A DNA stretch of 64,000 bases, taken from positions 124,001 through 188,000 of the forward strand of contig JAPOPW010000009.1 in NCBI GenBank assembly GCA_026712715.1. Reading direction: 5' to 3'. Source of the stretch: Immundisolibacterales bacterium (GTDB taxonomy: Bacteria; Pseudomonadota; Gammaproteobacteria; HK1). Position numbers and translations under genes: made by a program. This document shows, piece by piece, positions 25,793 to 35,218 of the stretch (its first letter is position 1; each line of letters begins with the position of its first letter). A model generated the notes under the pieces. That model was not told where the DNA came from, searched no databases, and was given only the letters and a program-made list of their open reading frames with translations.

Positions 25793-25969
25793 GCGGCGGG
25801 GTATTAGACGAGGGCGGGGAGCGTCCGTCAAGAACCGGGCCGAGCGCGCCCGTCCGGCCCCACCCGCCGGAGCCGGGCGTTTCGGCGCAGTGACGCTCGT
25901 CGGCGAGTGCGAGTATCCCGAGGTCCGGGCCGGGAGGAGCGCTCCGCGGGGTGGGGCCGCGACGGTCCC

Positions 25970-26797
25970 TCAACCGTCGCTGGCCGGCTGCATTTCCCGG
26001 GCCCGCGCCTCGAGGGCGGGGAGAAGAGACGCGATCAGATCCTCGTCGAGGTCGGCCGCGACCCCCGGATAGCCGGCGGCCTCGATCATCGCCCGGAGCT
26101 TGCCGGCCTTGAAGCGATCGAGCGTCCACTCGAGCGGGTCCGGCACCACGGTCCTGTCCCAGTAATAGCGGTGGTTCTTGTTGCGTGGCCCGTAGTGGTA
26201 GTGGGGAAGCTCGCGGAAGCAGTCGAAGGCGAGAATCTCGGTCTCTTCCGAGTAGGGCGCCCCGGGCGGACCCGCCAGGTCGGAAAGCACGTGGATTGCG
26301 AGGCCGCCGTCGTCGGGAAGGGTCCGCATTTCCAGTCCGAAACGGATCGCGCCGGCCTCGAAGATGTCGGTCCCGCGGTTGTGCTTGACGGTGCCTCGCT
26401 GGTTGACGAAGGAATCGCGGGCGGCTCGCTCGAGGTCCGCGAGCACCCCTTCCACGCGGTCCGTGTCCACGCGCGCCGCGACCTCGCCGAAGCCACCCGC
26501 CTCGAGCATGCCGGTCAGCCGGTCCCGGAGCTGGCGCATCGTCCAGCCGATCGGGTTTCCGTCGGCGACGGGATCGATCCGGCAAACCCGGCTCTCGCCT
26601 TCCGGCGCGTAGACGTAGCTTCGTTCCACGTCGAAGCAGTTGAACCGAAGGAGGGCGGTCGGCGTTCCCTCGACTTCCGCCTCCACCACGATGATGACCC
26701 CCTGGTCGGCGTGGCTGTGGATATTGGCATCCCATTGTTCATGCCAGACGACGAACGCAATCTCGCCGGCGTCGAATCTCGAGCTCTTGCGCCGCAT
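25970..26797 (-). CDS. Conserved-looking protein of unknown function
   Basis: The 275-residue product starts MRRKSSRFDAGEIAFVVWHE with GGGAGG 11 bases upstream; a GTG at 26830 is the alternative. I do not recognise the family. Visible features are DANIHSHADQGVIIVVEAEV, a histidine- and aspartate-rich early segment, and FDCFRELPHYHYGPRNKNHR near 180-200. The latter has several histidines and aromatic residues that could bind metal or sugar phosphate. It has no signal peptide or membrane segment. It is transcribed towards the tRNA-Phe gene and stands alone. Confidence 0.7.
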   Translation of the reverse strand: MRRKSSRFDAGEIAFVVWHEQWDANIHSHADQGVIIVVEAEVEGTPTALLRFNCFDVERSYVYAPEGESRVCRIDPVADGNPIGWTMRQLRDRLTGMLEAGGFGEVAARVDTDRVEGVLADLERAARDSFVNQRGTVKHNRGTDIFEAGAIRFGLEMRTLPDDGGLAIHVLSDLAGPPGAPYSEETEILAFDCFRELPHYHYGPRNKNHRYYWDRTVVPDPLEWTLDRFKAGKLRAMIEAAGYPGVAADLDEDLIASLLPALEARAREMQPASDG

Positions 26798-26978
26798 GTC
26801 GGTCGCTACCTCCCGGAACCGTGACTGCACCCCGGAGCGGGGTGGGACACGAGACTATCAACCATTTCGGTCTCGCACTACCTCGGCGGCATCGAGGTAC
26901 GCCCCTGGACGCGGTGCCGGCCCGCTCCGAAGTCTCCGCGCCGGGCCGTGCCGGTTCGCTGTCGCTCTCCTCGCCGGA

Positions 26979-27251
26979 TCACCGGTCGGGGGGACGGTAC
27001 CCTTCGGGACGGACGTCGGCGTCGCCGAACAGGAATGCCTCCATCTGCGCCTCGAGGAACCGGCGCGCCTCACGGTCGCGCGGGCGGAGGCGGTTCTCGT
27101 TGATCAGCATGGTCTGGCGGTGGATCCACTCCTGCCACGCCTCGCGCGAGATGTTCTCGAACACTCGTTGTCCGAGCTCGCCGGGGTAGGGCGGCGCATC
27201 GAACCCGGGGGCTTCCCGGCCGAGCTTGGCACAGCGCACGGTTCGGCTCAT
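26979..27251 (-). CDS. yggX: Probable Fe(2+)-trafficking protein YggX
   Basis: The 90-residue protein matches YggX along its length: [21 protein letters not shown] with the conserved cysteine at position 7, GQRVFENISREAWQEWIHRQ, MLINENRLRP and REARRFLEAQMEAFLFG. It protects iron-sulfur clusters from oxidative damage. Its ATG overlaps the MutY stop as ATGA, so it is coupled to mutY, a cluster-containing enzyme, in the same order as in E. coli. Confidence 0.95.
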   Translation of the reverse strand: MSRTVRCAKLGREAPGFDAPPYPGELGQRVFENISREAWQEWIHRQTMLINENRLRPRDREARRFLEAQMEAFLFGDADVRPEGYRPPDR

Positions 27252-28339
27252 GGACGGTCTCGCTCCTCTTTCTCGAGCCGGGATAGTACCGCGGCGACGG
27301 GGGCGGCGAGCCCGATGTCCACGTCTGCGGCAGCCGCCGCGTCCGCCTCGAGCCAGCGCCCCGGGCCGTCGTCCGCGACCGCGTCCGAACGGGGCTCCAC
27401 GCACACCACGACCGGGATCGCCCGAAGCCGGTAGTGGGTGAAGCCGTGCTCGACCGGCGCGAGCGCATGCAACCTCCGCACCCGGAGGCCCCGCCGCCGC
27501 GCGGCCGCATCGGCGGCATCGCGGTGGTCGAGGTCGTGGGACGCCTCCGGAAAGCTCCACAGTCCTCCCCAGATTCCGGCCGGCGGCCGCCTCTCCACGA
27601 GCACTCGACCGCGCGGGTCGCGCATCACCACCAGGAGCGTCTCGCGGATCGGATAGGGGCGCCGGGGCTTCGGTAGAGGAAAAGCGGTCGGCTCTCCGGC
27701 CGCGCGCGCGCGGCAGCCTCCCGCGACGGGGCAAACCAGGCACGCCGGCTTCGTGCGGGTGCACACCGTCGCCCCGAGGTCCATGATCGCCTGGGTATAG
27801 TCGCCGACCTGTTGGTGCGGGGTCGCGCGATCCGCGAGCTCCCAGAGCCGGTCGCCCACCGCCGGCGTGCCGGGCCAGCCCGCCACCGCGTGGTATCTCG
27901 CGAGGACCCGCTTCGCGTTGCCGTCGAGGATCGGGTAGCGAAGCCCGAGGGCGAGGGCGAGGATCGCTCCCGCCGTCGAACGTCCGATCCCGGGAAGGGC
28001 GACCAGCCCCTCGAAGGTGACGGGAAAGCGGCCGCCGTGCTCGTTGGCCACCACCCGCGCCGCGGCATGGAGGTTGCGCGCGCGGGCGTAGTATCCAAGC
28101 CCGCTCCAGAGCACGAGCACGTCGTCGAGCTCTGCCGCCGCGAGCGCTTCGACGTCCGGAAAACGAGCCGTGAACCGCTCGAAGTAGGGGATTACGGCCG
28201 CCACCCGCGTCTGCTGGAGCATGATCTCCGACACCCACACCCGGTAGACGTCGGGGTCCCGTTGCCAGGGAAGATCGTGGCGGCCGTGGCGGTCGAACCA
28301 GGCGAGGAGCGCCCCCGCGAACGAAGCGCCCGCCGTCAC
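27248..28339 (-). CDS. mutY: A/G-specific adenine glycosylase MutY
   Basis: The 363-residue enzyme removes adenine mispaired with 8-oxoguanine. [20 protein letters not shown] contains the catalytic glutamate, [13 protein letters not shown] is the helix-hairpin-helix, and the catalytic aspartate lies in [12 protein letters not shown]. The [4Fe-4S] loop has C-x6-C-x2-C-x5-C spacing (about 193-209), and a C-terminal NUDIX-like domain (about 230-355) reads 8-oxoguanine. The GTG start at 28339 overlaps the argH stop as GTGA and the MutY stop overlaps yggX. The frame continues open far upstream antisense-like, but the domain start fixes the GTG. Confidence 0.93.
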   Translation of the reverse strand: MTAGASFAGALLAWFDRHGRHDLPWQRDPDVYRVWVSEIMLQQTRVAAVIPYFERFTARFPDVEALAAAELDDVLVLWSGLGYYARARNLHAAARVVANEHGGRFPVTFEGLVALPGIGRSTAGAILALALGLRYPILDGNAKRVLARYHAVAGWPGTPAVGDRLWELADRATPHQQVGDYTQAIMDLGATVCTRTKPACLVCPVAGGCRARAAGEPTAFPLPKPRRPYPIRETLLVVMRDPRGRVLVERRPPAGIWGGLWSFPEASHDLDHRDAADAAARRRGLRVRRLHALAPVEHGFTHYRLRAIPVVVCVEPRSDAVADDGPGRWLEADAAAAADVDIGLAAPVAAVLSRLEKEERDRP

Positions 28340-29730
28340 CGGCCCGGCGGGGCGCCGGCAAGGCGCGTGCGCGCCGCCCCTATCGCCTCGCGGACCCGGA
28401 CGGGAGCCGTGCCGCCCGGGTGCGCCCGCGACGCGACCGATCCGTCGAGGGAGAGCACGTCGCGGACGTCGGCGCCGACCGCGTCGCCGCAGAGCGCGCG
28501 CAGCTCCGCCACATCCAGCTCCTCGAGCTCGCGCCCCGTCTCGACGGCCCCGCGCACCGCCCGCCCCACCGCCTCGTGGGCATCCCGGAACGCCATTCCC
28601 GCACGCACCAGGTAGTCGGCGAGATCGGTCGCGGTGGCGTGCCCGCGCCCGGCCGCCGCGCGGAGCGTCTCCCGGTCCGCCTCGAGCCCCCCGATCATTT
28701 CCGTGAAGACCGCAAGGCAGCCGCGCACGGTGTCCGCCGCATCGAACAGCGACTCCTTGTCCTCCTGGTTGTCGCGGTTGTAGGCGAGGGGCTGGGCCTT
28801 CATCAGGGTGAGCAGTCCCATGAGGCTGCCGACCACCCGCCCGGTCTTGCCGCGGACCAGCTCCGGCACATCCGGATTCTTCTTCTGGGGCATGATCGAC
28901 GAGCCGGTGCAAAAGGCGTCCGGAAGACTCACGAAGCCGTAGAGCGGCGAGCACCACAGCACGAGCTCTTCGCACATCCGCGACAGGTGGACCATGAGGA
29001 TGGCGCCCGCGGACGTGAACTCGAGCACGAAGTCGCGATCGCTCACCGCATCGACCGAGTTCTCGCAAAGCCCGTCGAATTCGAGGAGCCGCGCCGTGAT
29101 TAGGGGGTCGACGGGGAAGCTCGTGCCCGCGAGGGCCGCTGCCCCGAGAGGGAGCCGGTTGATCCGGCGCCGCGCGTCGGCGAACCGCGCGGTGTCCCGC
29201 TCGAGCATCGCGTGCCACGCGAGCACGTGGTGGCCGAAGGTGATCGGCTGCGCCGACTGGAGGTGGGTGAAGCCGGGCATCACCGTCTGCGCCTCGCGTT
29301 CGGCGAGATCGAGAAGCACCCCCCGGAGCCGGCGAAGCGCGTCGACGACGGCATCCGTCTCGCCGCGCACGTAGAGGCGAAGGTCGGTGGCGACCTGGTC
29401 GTTTCTCGAGCGCCCGGTGTGAAGCTTCTTGCCCGCCTCTCCGATCCGCTCGGTGAGCGCGGCCTCGATGTTCATGTGAACGTCTTCGAGCGCCGTCGAC
29501 CACTCGAAGCGACCGGCGTCGATATCGGACTCGATGTCGCGAAGGCCGTCCACGATGGCATCGCGCTCGACGACGTCGAGCACTCCGACCTCGGCGAGCA
29601 TGGTGGCGTGAGCGACGGAGCCCGCGATATCCTGCCGGTAGAGCCTGCGATCGAAGTCGACCGAAGCAGTGAACGCTTCCACCGTGGTGTCGGTCGGCTC
29701 GGTGAACCGGCCTCCCCACAACTTTGCCAC
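28336..29730 (-). CDS. argH: Argininosuccinate lyase
   Basis: The 464-residue enzyme splits argininosuccinate into arginine and fumarate. [14 protein letters not shown] is the normal start, [16 protein letters not shown] and the signature [12 protein letters not shown] follow, and [18 protein letters not shown] is the C-terminal active-site loop. I chose GTG 29730 over upstream in-frame starts because it matches family N-termini and follows a GGAGAG ribosome site. It heads the argH-mutY-yggX operon and is divergent from another fumarase-superfamily lyase at 30024. Confidence 0.94.
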   Translation of the reverse strand: MAKLWGGRFTEPTDTTVEAFTASVDFDRRLYRQDIAGSVAHATMLAEVGVLDVVERDAIVDGLRDIESDIDAGRFEWSTALEDVHMNIEAALTERIGEAGKKLHTGRSRNDQVATDLRLYVRGETDAVVDALRRLRGVLLDLAEREAQTVMPGFTHLQSAQPITFGHHVLAWHAMLERDTARFADARRRINRLPLGAAALAGTSFPVDPLITARLLEFDGLCENSVDAVSDRDFVLEFTSAGAILMVHLSRMCEELVLWCSPLYGFVSLPDAFCTGSSIMPQKKNPDVPELVRGKTGRVVGSLMGLLTLMKAQPLAYNRDNQEDKESLFDAADTVRGCLAVFTEMIGGLEADRETLRAAAGRGHATATDLADYLVRAGMAFRDAHEAVGRAVRGAVETGRELEELDVAELRALCGDAVGADVRDVLSLDGSVASRAHPGGTAPVRVREAIGAARTRLAGAPPGR

Positions 29731-30023
29731 CCTCGATGCTCTCCCCGCCCGGCTCCGCGACAGTATAGCCAGCGAGGCTGCGCCGCAGACCATCGAGACG
29801 TGTTCGAAGTCCCCGACTTCTCGCGAACCTGTCGAGCGCCATACCGGGAGCGATGCAAGCATTTCTCTTGGTAGCAGCCTCGTACGTTTCGTTCCTGAGA
29901 CCGATGTGCAAACTTGTCTCATCTGTAAAGATCGGGGCCCCCCAGGGAGTCTGGCCTCCGCGTGCCGGAAGGCCGGTACCGGAGGCCCCCCTCCTCACGT
30001 CCCACCCCGAGGAATGTCCCGCA

Positions 30024-31367
30024 ATGACGACGAGCCACATCACCGATTCGCGACTCTTCGGCACCACGTTCGGGTCGGCGCAGATTGCATCCGTCTTCTC
30101 CGATCGGAACCGGGTCCAGAAATGGTTCGACATCGAAGCCGCGCTCGCGCTCACCCAGGGCGAGCTCGGGATCATTCCGAGTGCCGCGGCGCAGGAGATC
30201 GCGAGGAAGGCCGACGCGACCCTCGTGGACCTCGACGCGATCGGGCGCGAAATCTCGTCGACCACGCATCCGCTCGTTCCCGCCATCCGGGCCCTTGCCG
30301 ATCTCTGCGAGGGCGACGCCGGCGAGTATGTCCACTACGGGGCCACCACCCAGGACGTCATGGACACCGGGATGGTCCTCATGGTGCGCGAAGCGTGGCC
30401 GATCCTGCTTGGCGATCTGCATGCCGTTCGCGAGAAGCTCGCGGCCACCGCCCGCGCCCACCGCGACACCCTCATGGTCGGACGAACCCACGGTCAGCAG
30501 GCCCTGCCGGTCACCTTCGGCTACAAGCTCGCGGTGTGGGTCGACGAGATCGACCGTCACCTCGAGCGTTGCACGGAGGCGGAGCCGCGCATCTTCGTCG
30601 GCAACATCACCGGCGCGGTCGGCACGATGGCGTCGTTCGGCCCGCATGGAATCGAGATGCAACGCCGTGCCCTGGCCCGACTCGGGCTCGGCACCCCGCG
30701 AATCTGTTGGCACTCGGCGCGCGATCGGGTGGCGGAGACGGCGTGGCTGCTCGTGCAGGTGGCGGGCACCTTCGGAAAGATGGCAAACGAGGTCTACAAC
30801 CTGCAACGCACCGAGATCGACGAGGTGCACGAGCCGTTCCACATGGGGAAGGTCGGCAGCAGCACCATGCCGCACAAGCGCAACCCGGCGAGCGCGGAGC
30901 TCGCGGTTGCGCTCTGGCGGCTGATCCGCGGGCTCGTCGTCCCCCTCACCGACGCGCTCTTTCAGGAGCACGAGCGCGACGCGTCCGCACTTCGGGTGGA
31001 GCTCGCCGCGGTGCCCGAGCTCGCGGTCTACTGCGGCGCCCTGTTCGCCCGCATGCGCGCCGTGGTCGAAAACCTCGAGCCGCTTGCCGAGCGCATGCGA
31101 GGCAATGCGAACCGCCTCGGCGGCCTGCTGCTTTCCGAGCGGGTCATGCTCGCGCTCGGCGGAAAGGTCGGCAAACAGACAGCGCACGAGATCGTCTATG
31201 AAGTCGCCATGGCCGCGCAGACGAAGGGCACGGACTTTCGGGCGGAGCTCGCGGCGGACCACCGGGTGGCGGCGCACCTCGACCGCGAAGCGGTTTCGGA
31301 CCTGCTCGACCCGGAGGGTTACCTCGGACTCGCGGGCCGGTTCGTGGACGAAGTGGCCGGTCACTAG
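30024..31367 (+). CDS. Adenylosuccinate lyase/PcaB-like family lyase
   Basis: The 447-residue protein belongs to the fumarase/aspartase superfamily: STTHPLVPAIRAL, HYGATTQDVMDTG, MVGRTHGQQALPVTFGYKLA and the signature GSSTMPHKRNP (about 284). The length and TTQD pattern resemble 3-carboxy-cis,cis-muconate lactonizing enzymes and atypical adenylosuccinate lyases, not PurB proper. The reaction is probably an elimination releasing fumarate or an intramolecular addition; the substrate is uncertain. I chose ATG 30024, since the upstream extension is non-conserved. It is divergent from argH with 293 bases between, and is followed after 13 bases by the L,D-transpeptidase. Confidence 0.82.
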   Translation: MTTSHITDSRLFGTTFGSAQIASVFSDRNRVQKWFDIEAALALTQGELGIIPSAAAQEIARKADATLVDLDAIGREISSTTHPLVPAIRALADLCEGDAGEYVHYGATTQDVMDTGMVLMVREAWPILLGDLHAVREKLAATARAHRDTLMVGRTHGQQALPVTFGYKLAVWVDEIDRHLERCTEAEPRIFVGNITGAVGTMASFGPHGIEMQRRALARLGLGTPRICWHSARDRVAETAWLLVQVAGTFGKMANEVYNLQRTEIDEVHEPFHMGKVGSSTMPHKRNPASAELAVALWRLIRGLVVPLTDALFQEHERDASALRVELAAVPELAVYCGALFARMRAVVENLEPLAERMRGNANRLGGLLLSERVMLALGGKVGKQTAHEIVYEVAMAAQTKGTDFRAELAADHRVAAHLDREAVSDLLDPEGYLGLAGRFVDEVAGH

Positions 31368-31380
31368 CTATCCTGTCCGC

Positions 31381-32388
31381 ATGTCTTTCGCACCTGCACG
31401 TCACCGGAACGGGGGTCGCGGCCGCCGGGCATCGCTCCTCGCCGCCTCGTCCCTCCTCGCCTTCGTCCTCGCGTCGCCGTCCCCGGCCTCCTCCGCCACC
31501 ACCGGGGTCTGGCGGGTAAACCCGGACTCCGCCCTCGTCGGCCGCACGCTCGCCTACGTGGCACGGCACGAGGACACGCTCCTTGACGTCGCGCGGCGCT
31601 TCGGGATGGGACTCGCGGAAATGCAGCTCGCGAATCCCGGGGTGGACCTGTGGATTCCCGGGGAGGGGACCGTGATCCGTCTGCCGTCCCGGTTCATCCT
31701 GCCCGCGGCTCCTCGTTCGGGCGTCGTGATCAACGTGCGCGAAATGCGGATCTACTACTATTCGAAGGACAGGGCGGTCGTGCGCACGTGGCCGATCAGC
31801 ATCGGCCGGGTCGGTTGGGAGACTCCACTCGGTGAGACCCGCATCGTGCGCAAGGCGGTTCGTCCCTCCTGGACGCCGCCCGAGTCGATTCGCGAGGAGT
31901 ATCGGGAAAGAGGGGAACCGCTGCCCCGGGTGGTCCGCCCCGGCCCGGACAACCCGCTTGGCTCCCACGCCCTCTACCTGGGGTTCCCCGCGTATCTGAT
32001 CCACGGGACCAACCGCCCCTTCAGCATCGGCATGCGGGTCAGCCACGGCTGCGTGCGCATGTACCCGGAGCACATCGTGGAGCTGTTCGATCTGGCGGAA
32101 AACGGGACGCCGGTCACCTTGGTGGACCAGGGGATCAAGACCGGCTGGGCCGGTCGCGAGCTCTACATGGAGATACACCCCGAGGCGGATGTTCCGGACC
32201 CGCAAGCACGGCCGCGCATGAGCGACGCGGTATCGTCGATCATCGCGACTCTTCCGAGGGGAGGCCCCCCGGTCACCATTGATTGGAATCGGGTCGAAGA
32301 CGCGCTCGCCGCCGCGGACGGTGTTCCCGTCGTGGTGGGGAGGCTGAAGCCGGCCCGGTCATCCGGCGAAGGGATCTCCTCCGGATAA
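31381..32388 (+). CDS. Periplasmic L,D-transpeptidase (ErfK/YbiS type)
   Basis: The 335-residue precursor has a signal peptide (RRASLLAASSLLAFVLASPS then ASSA), a LysM-like segment (about 55-98: YVARHEDTLLDVARRFGMGL, LANPGVDLWIPG), and a YkuD catalytic domain (about 110-245). The active site is HGTN followed by SHGCVRMYPEH, with the nucleophilic cysteine about residue 224. Enzymes of this class attach Braun-type lipoprotein to meso-diaminopimelate or form 3-3 crosslinks. An Lpp-like lipoprotein gene ending in lysine lies convergently 22 bases beyond its stop, making it the likely acceptor partner. Confidence 0.92.
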   Translation: MSFAPARHRNGGRGRRASLLAASSLLAFVLASPSPASSATTGVWRVNPDSALVGRTLAYVARHEDTLLDVARRFGMGLAEMQLANPGVDLWIPGEGTVIRLPSRFILPAAPRSGVVINVREMRIYYYSKDRAVVRTWPISIGRVGWETPLGETRIVRKAVRPSWTPPESIREEYRERGEPLPRVVRPGPDNPLGSHALYLGFPAYLIHGTNRPFSIGMRVSHGCVRMYPEHIVELFDLAENGTPVTLVDQGIKTGWAGRELYMEIHPEADVPDPQARPRMSDAVSSIIATLPRGGPPVTIDWNRVEDALAAADGVPVVVGRLKPARSSGEGISSG

Positions 32389-32410
32389 CCGGGCGTATCG
32401 CTCTCGAGGT

Positions 32411-32722
32411 CTACTTCATCATCGACTTCTTGAACATGCGATCGATTTTCTCGCTGTTCGCCGCGCAGCAGGTCTGCCCTTCACGCGCCGCGCTCAGGGC
32501 GCGGTTCGCGGTGCGGGACGCCTGACCGGCCTCGGCACGGGCCGCTTCCGCATCCGCCACGGCGCCGGCCGCCGTATCCTCCGCGGCCATCGCCGCGGCC
32601 TTCAGTGAATCGACATCCGCCCGCAGGGCGGCGAGGTCGTCGGTGCTGGCGCAACCGGCGCCGAGAGTCATCAGCGCAACGACACCCGCGGCCGCGGTCC
32701 ACTTGGCAATTCTGGTATTCAC
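32411..32722 (-). CDS. Lpp/alanine-zipper-type outer-membrane lipoprotein
   Basis: The 103-residue precursor begins at GTG 32722 with GGAG ahead of it. It has a signal peptide with lipobox LGAGC (about residue 24) and then an alanine-rich heptad helix (DDLAALRADVDSLKAAAMAA, AEAARAEAGQASRTANRALS), as in Lpp/OprI trimers. The C-terminus, FKKSMMK, ends in lysine, the residue that E. coli Lpp uses for peptidoglycan attachment. An unusual CC pair (GQTCCAANSEK) lies before it. It is convergent with the L,D-transpeptidase that could perform the linkage. Confidence 0.85.
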   Translation of the reverse strand: MNTRIAKWTAAAGVVALMTLGAGCASTDDLAALRADVDSLKAAAMAAEDTAAGAVADAEAARAEAGQASRTANRALSAAREGQTCCAANSEKIDRMFKKSMMK

Positions 32723-32884
32723 GCAAGCAACTCCTTTGGTACCTGGGGGAGTAAACGGCGCCGGTCGTACGGCTTCCATCGGCAACCGATCCCTTCTCCG
32801 GCGGGGCTTATACTATCATCGTCAACGCGCGCTGACACCGGCCGACTGCTCATTGTCCGACCCGCGGTAGCGAATTTCCTGCGC

Positions 32885-35110
32885 ATGTCCGAACCGAGAA
32901 CTTCTCCCCCTCCGGTCGGACGGACGGCCCTGGAGAGCCCGGCGGGAATGGGCGGAAGAATCCTTGCCGTCCTTTGCTGGTCCGCGTTCCTTCTCGCGGG
33001 CCTCGTCTTCGTCGCCGCCGCGATCGTTCGATTCGAGGGATTCACCGAGGAGAAGCGGCGATACGCCCTCGCGAACGAGCAGCGAGCCGCCGCCGGCGCG
33101 ATCGCCAATCTGGCCCACGACCTTGCCACGGGCGCGATGCCGACGCCCCCAGACCTTTCCGCCCTTCGGACCGCTTCGCTCGAAATCCTCGCACGCATTC
33201 CACCCGGGCCGTCATCCGACGAACTGCTCGGCGAGTGGGCGCACATCGGTGCGGGACTCGACACCATTCGGACCGAGTGGAGGCGGATTCTCGCGACGAG
33301 GGCCGGGATCGAGGACCTGCGCGCCGGCGCCCGCTCCCTCGAGAATGCTACCGCCACGTTGACGGCCGCCCTCTCCGACCAGATTTCCGGGCCGCGGGGG
33401 CGGGCATCGGGAGAAGTCCTGGCCGCCGCCTCACGGCTGTTCGCGCAGGCAGTGGACCGCGCGAGCCTCGCCGATATCGGGAGCCTGGACCGGGCGGCGG
33501 AGTTACTCGACATGCTTCTCCAGGCGCGGAGGTCCCTTGCCGCCGATATCGTCCACCGCACCGCCCTTCCCGTCCTCCCCGCCCTGAACGCCGAGCTTGC
33601 GGCCGTCGACGCGCGGTTGAGCGTGGTTCGATCGCGGGCGGAGAAGGCGCGCGGAATGGCGAACGCGCTCGTGCCCGTCTCTTCGGAGTTGAAGCAGCTC
33701 GCGGAGGCCGGAGCCAGGGTGTCGGCTCTGCTGCCCACATTCGAAGCGACCGGACGCCGTCCGCCCGACATCCTCGGAGCTCCCCTCGACGACTGGCTCT
33801 TCCGCTCGGCGCTGATCGCCGGCGCCGGCCTCATCGGGGTCGTCTGGCGCCGCCGGCGCCTCCTGAAGGCCGAGCTGATCGCCCTTGACCATTCATGGGC
33901 GGAGGCGGCCGAATCGGACTGGAAGGCACGCATTCTCCTCAGGGACCTCGTCCGGACCATCGGAACCATCGGCGACGGCGGGCGCCGCCCGCCCGGAGCG
34001 GCCGCGATGGGGAACGGCGATCTCGAAGACAGCGTGCGCGTGGCGACGGCGGCGCTGCCGCGGATCGTCGCGCGGCGAGCCCGGCTGGCCGCCGCACTCC
34101 TGTCGGCCGGCGAACCGCTTCGCCGGAGCCTTTCCGCCGCCCGCGAGGCGGCGCAGCGGATGCTCGACACCGACTCCGGAAAAGTCGACCCGGGACCGTT
34201 CGCGGAGCTCGAGACATCCTTCCGCGGAGCGACGCTCTTCGCGATGGCGACCCTCGTCCGCGAGCTCCGCGCCGCCGCGAGTGAAGTTGCCGCGAGCGAG
34301 CAGACGACCGGCGACGCCGAGAGCCCCCCGGAGACGGTTCGCGACGTGGTCGGGCGCGGATTCGAGCTCATCGAATGGTGCCTCGAGCGAGCACTCGCCG
34401 GGGAGGAGGAAGAATGGACCGCCCTCTTCTTCCTGATCGACGACCTGCGGACGGTGCGGGGACGCGGGTCGTTCTCCGCCGACCTCGATTTCAATCCGGA
34501 CCTTGGCCTGCGCGACGGAACCGTTTCGACCCCCGGCGCGGGTCTTGGACCAGACGCCGCCCGCGTGCTGCCATCGTTCCGGAAGGGGCTGAAGGAGTGG
34601 ACGGGGGGCGGCACGGACGGCAGCGCGGGGGCCAAGCTCGTTCGCGGCAGCGTAGGCGTGCTGGCGCGGGCGGTGGAGGAGAAAACCGGCGCGACGCGGG
34701 GCTTCTGGGGCGCGGCGGCCGCATTCTGCACCGCGCTTTGCGAGAGCTCCATCCCCTCCGGTCCGGCCGTGCGAAGAATCGTGGGGGAGGTCGCGGACGA
34801 GTTCGCCCGGGTGGCCGAGGGCAAGGGCGGGGAGGGGCCTCCTCCCGAGGGGCTCCTGCGAGAGCTGCTGGCCTACGTCGCGATCGCCAAGAGCGACCAC
34901 GAGGAGATCGAGAACGTGCGGTCCGCCTTCGATCTCGACCGGCATCCGATTGCCATCCCGGATCGGCCGTACGGAACGGAACCGGGCACACCGGCCCCCG
35001 AAGGGGACCTCTCCCAGGAGATCATCCAGCAGCTCGAGGGGATCCGGGCGGCCCTCGATCGAATCGACGCCCCGACCGAGGACCCGTCCGGGCCGATGCC
35101 GCAGGGTTGA
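32885..35110 (+). CDS. Two-TM protein with PilJ-like periplasmic and FimL/ChpA-N-like cytoplasmic parts
   Basis: The 741-residue protein has TM1 at about 25-49, a helical periplasmic region of about 250 residues (50-300), and TM2 at about 304-322 ending in WRRRR. About 420 cytoplasmic residues follow. The layout resembles PilJ, the type IV pilus chemoreceptor, but no methyl-accepting signalling tip is seen. The segment at about 600-700 (GFWGAAAAFCTALCESS, then LRELLAYVAIAKSD, ENVRSAFDLDR) resembles the FimL/ChpA N-terminal domain. The resemblance is by pattern only, and the function is unknown. It stands alone, divergent from the lipoprotein gene and convergent with rsmE. Confidence 0.6.
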   Translation: MSEPRTSPPPVGRTALESPAGMGGRILAVLCWSAFLLAGLVFVAAAIVRFEGFTEEKRRYALANEQRAAAGAIANLAHDLATGAMPTPPDLSALRTASLEILARIPPGPSSDELLGEWAHIGAGLDTIRTEWRRILATRAGIEDLRAGARSLENATATLTAALSDQISGPRGRASGEVLAAASRLFAQAVDRASLADIGSLDRAAELLDMLLQARRSLAADIVHRTALPVLPALNAELAAVDARLSVVRSRAEKARGMANALVPVSSELKQLAEAGARVSALLPTFEATGRRPPDILGAPLDDWLFRSALIAGAGLIGVVWRRRRLLKAELIALDHSWAEAAESDWKARILLRDLVRTIGTIGDGGRRPPGAAAMGNGDLEDSVRVATAALPRIVARRARLAAALLSAGEPLRRSLSAAREAAQRMLDTDSGKVDPGPFAELETSFRGATLFAMATLVRELRAAASEVAASEQTTGDAESPPETVRDVVGRGFELIEWCLERALAGEEEEWTALFFLIDDLRTVRGRGSFSADLDFNPDLGLRDGTVSTPGAGLGPDAARVLPSFRKGLKEWTGGGTDGSAGAKLVRGSVGVLARAVEEKTGATRGFWGAAAAFCTALCESSIPSGPAVRRIVGEVADEFARVAEGKGGEGPPPEGLLRELLAYVAIAKSDHEEIENVRSAFDLDRHPIAIPDRPYGTEPGTPAPEGDLSQEIIQQLEGIRAALDRIDAPTEDPSGPMPQG

Positions 35111-35218
35111 TCCGGTCGACGGAAAGAGCGGCCAAGGCCCAATCCGAAGACCATTGGTTCGCGGGGGCGCCGGGGGGTCGCCCGCGGCCGCACCGCGCGT
35201 CGCCCGGGCGCGCGCCGG

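Noticed and set aside
28340..30286. Open minus-strand extension upstream of MutY, over 600 codons
   Set aside because: It lies out of frame over argH; the MutY domain start and the GTGA overlap place the true start at 28339.
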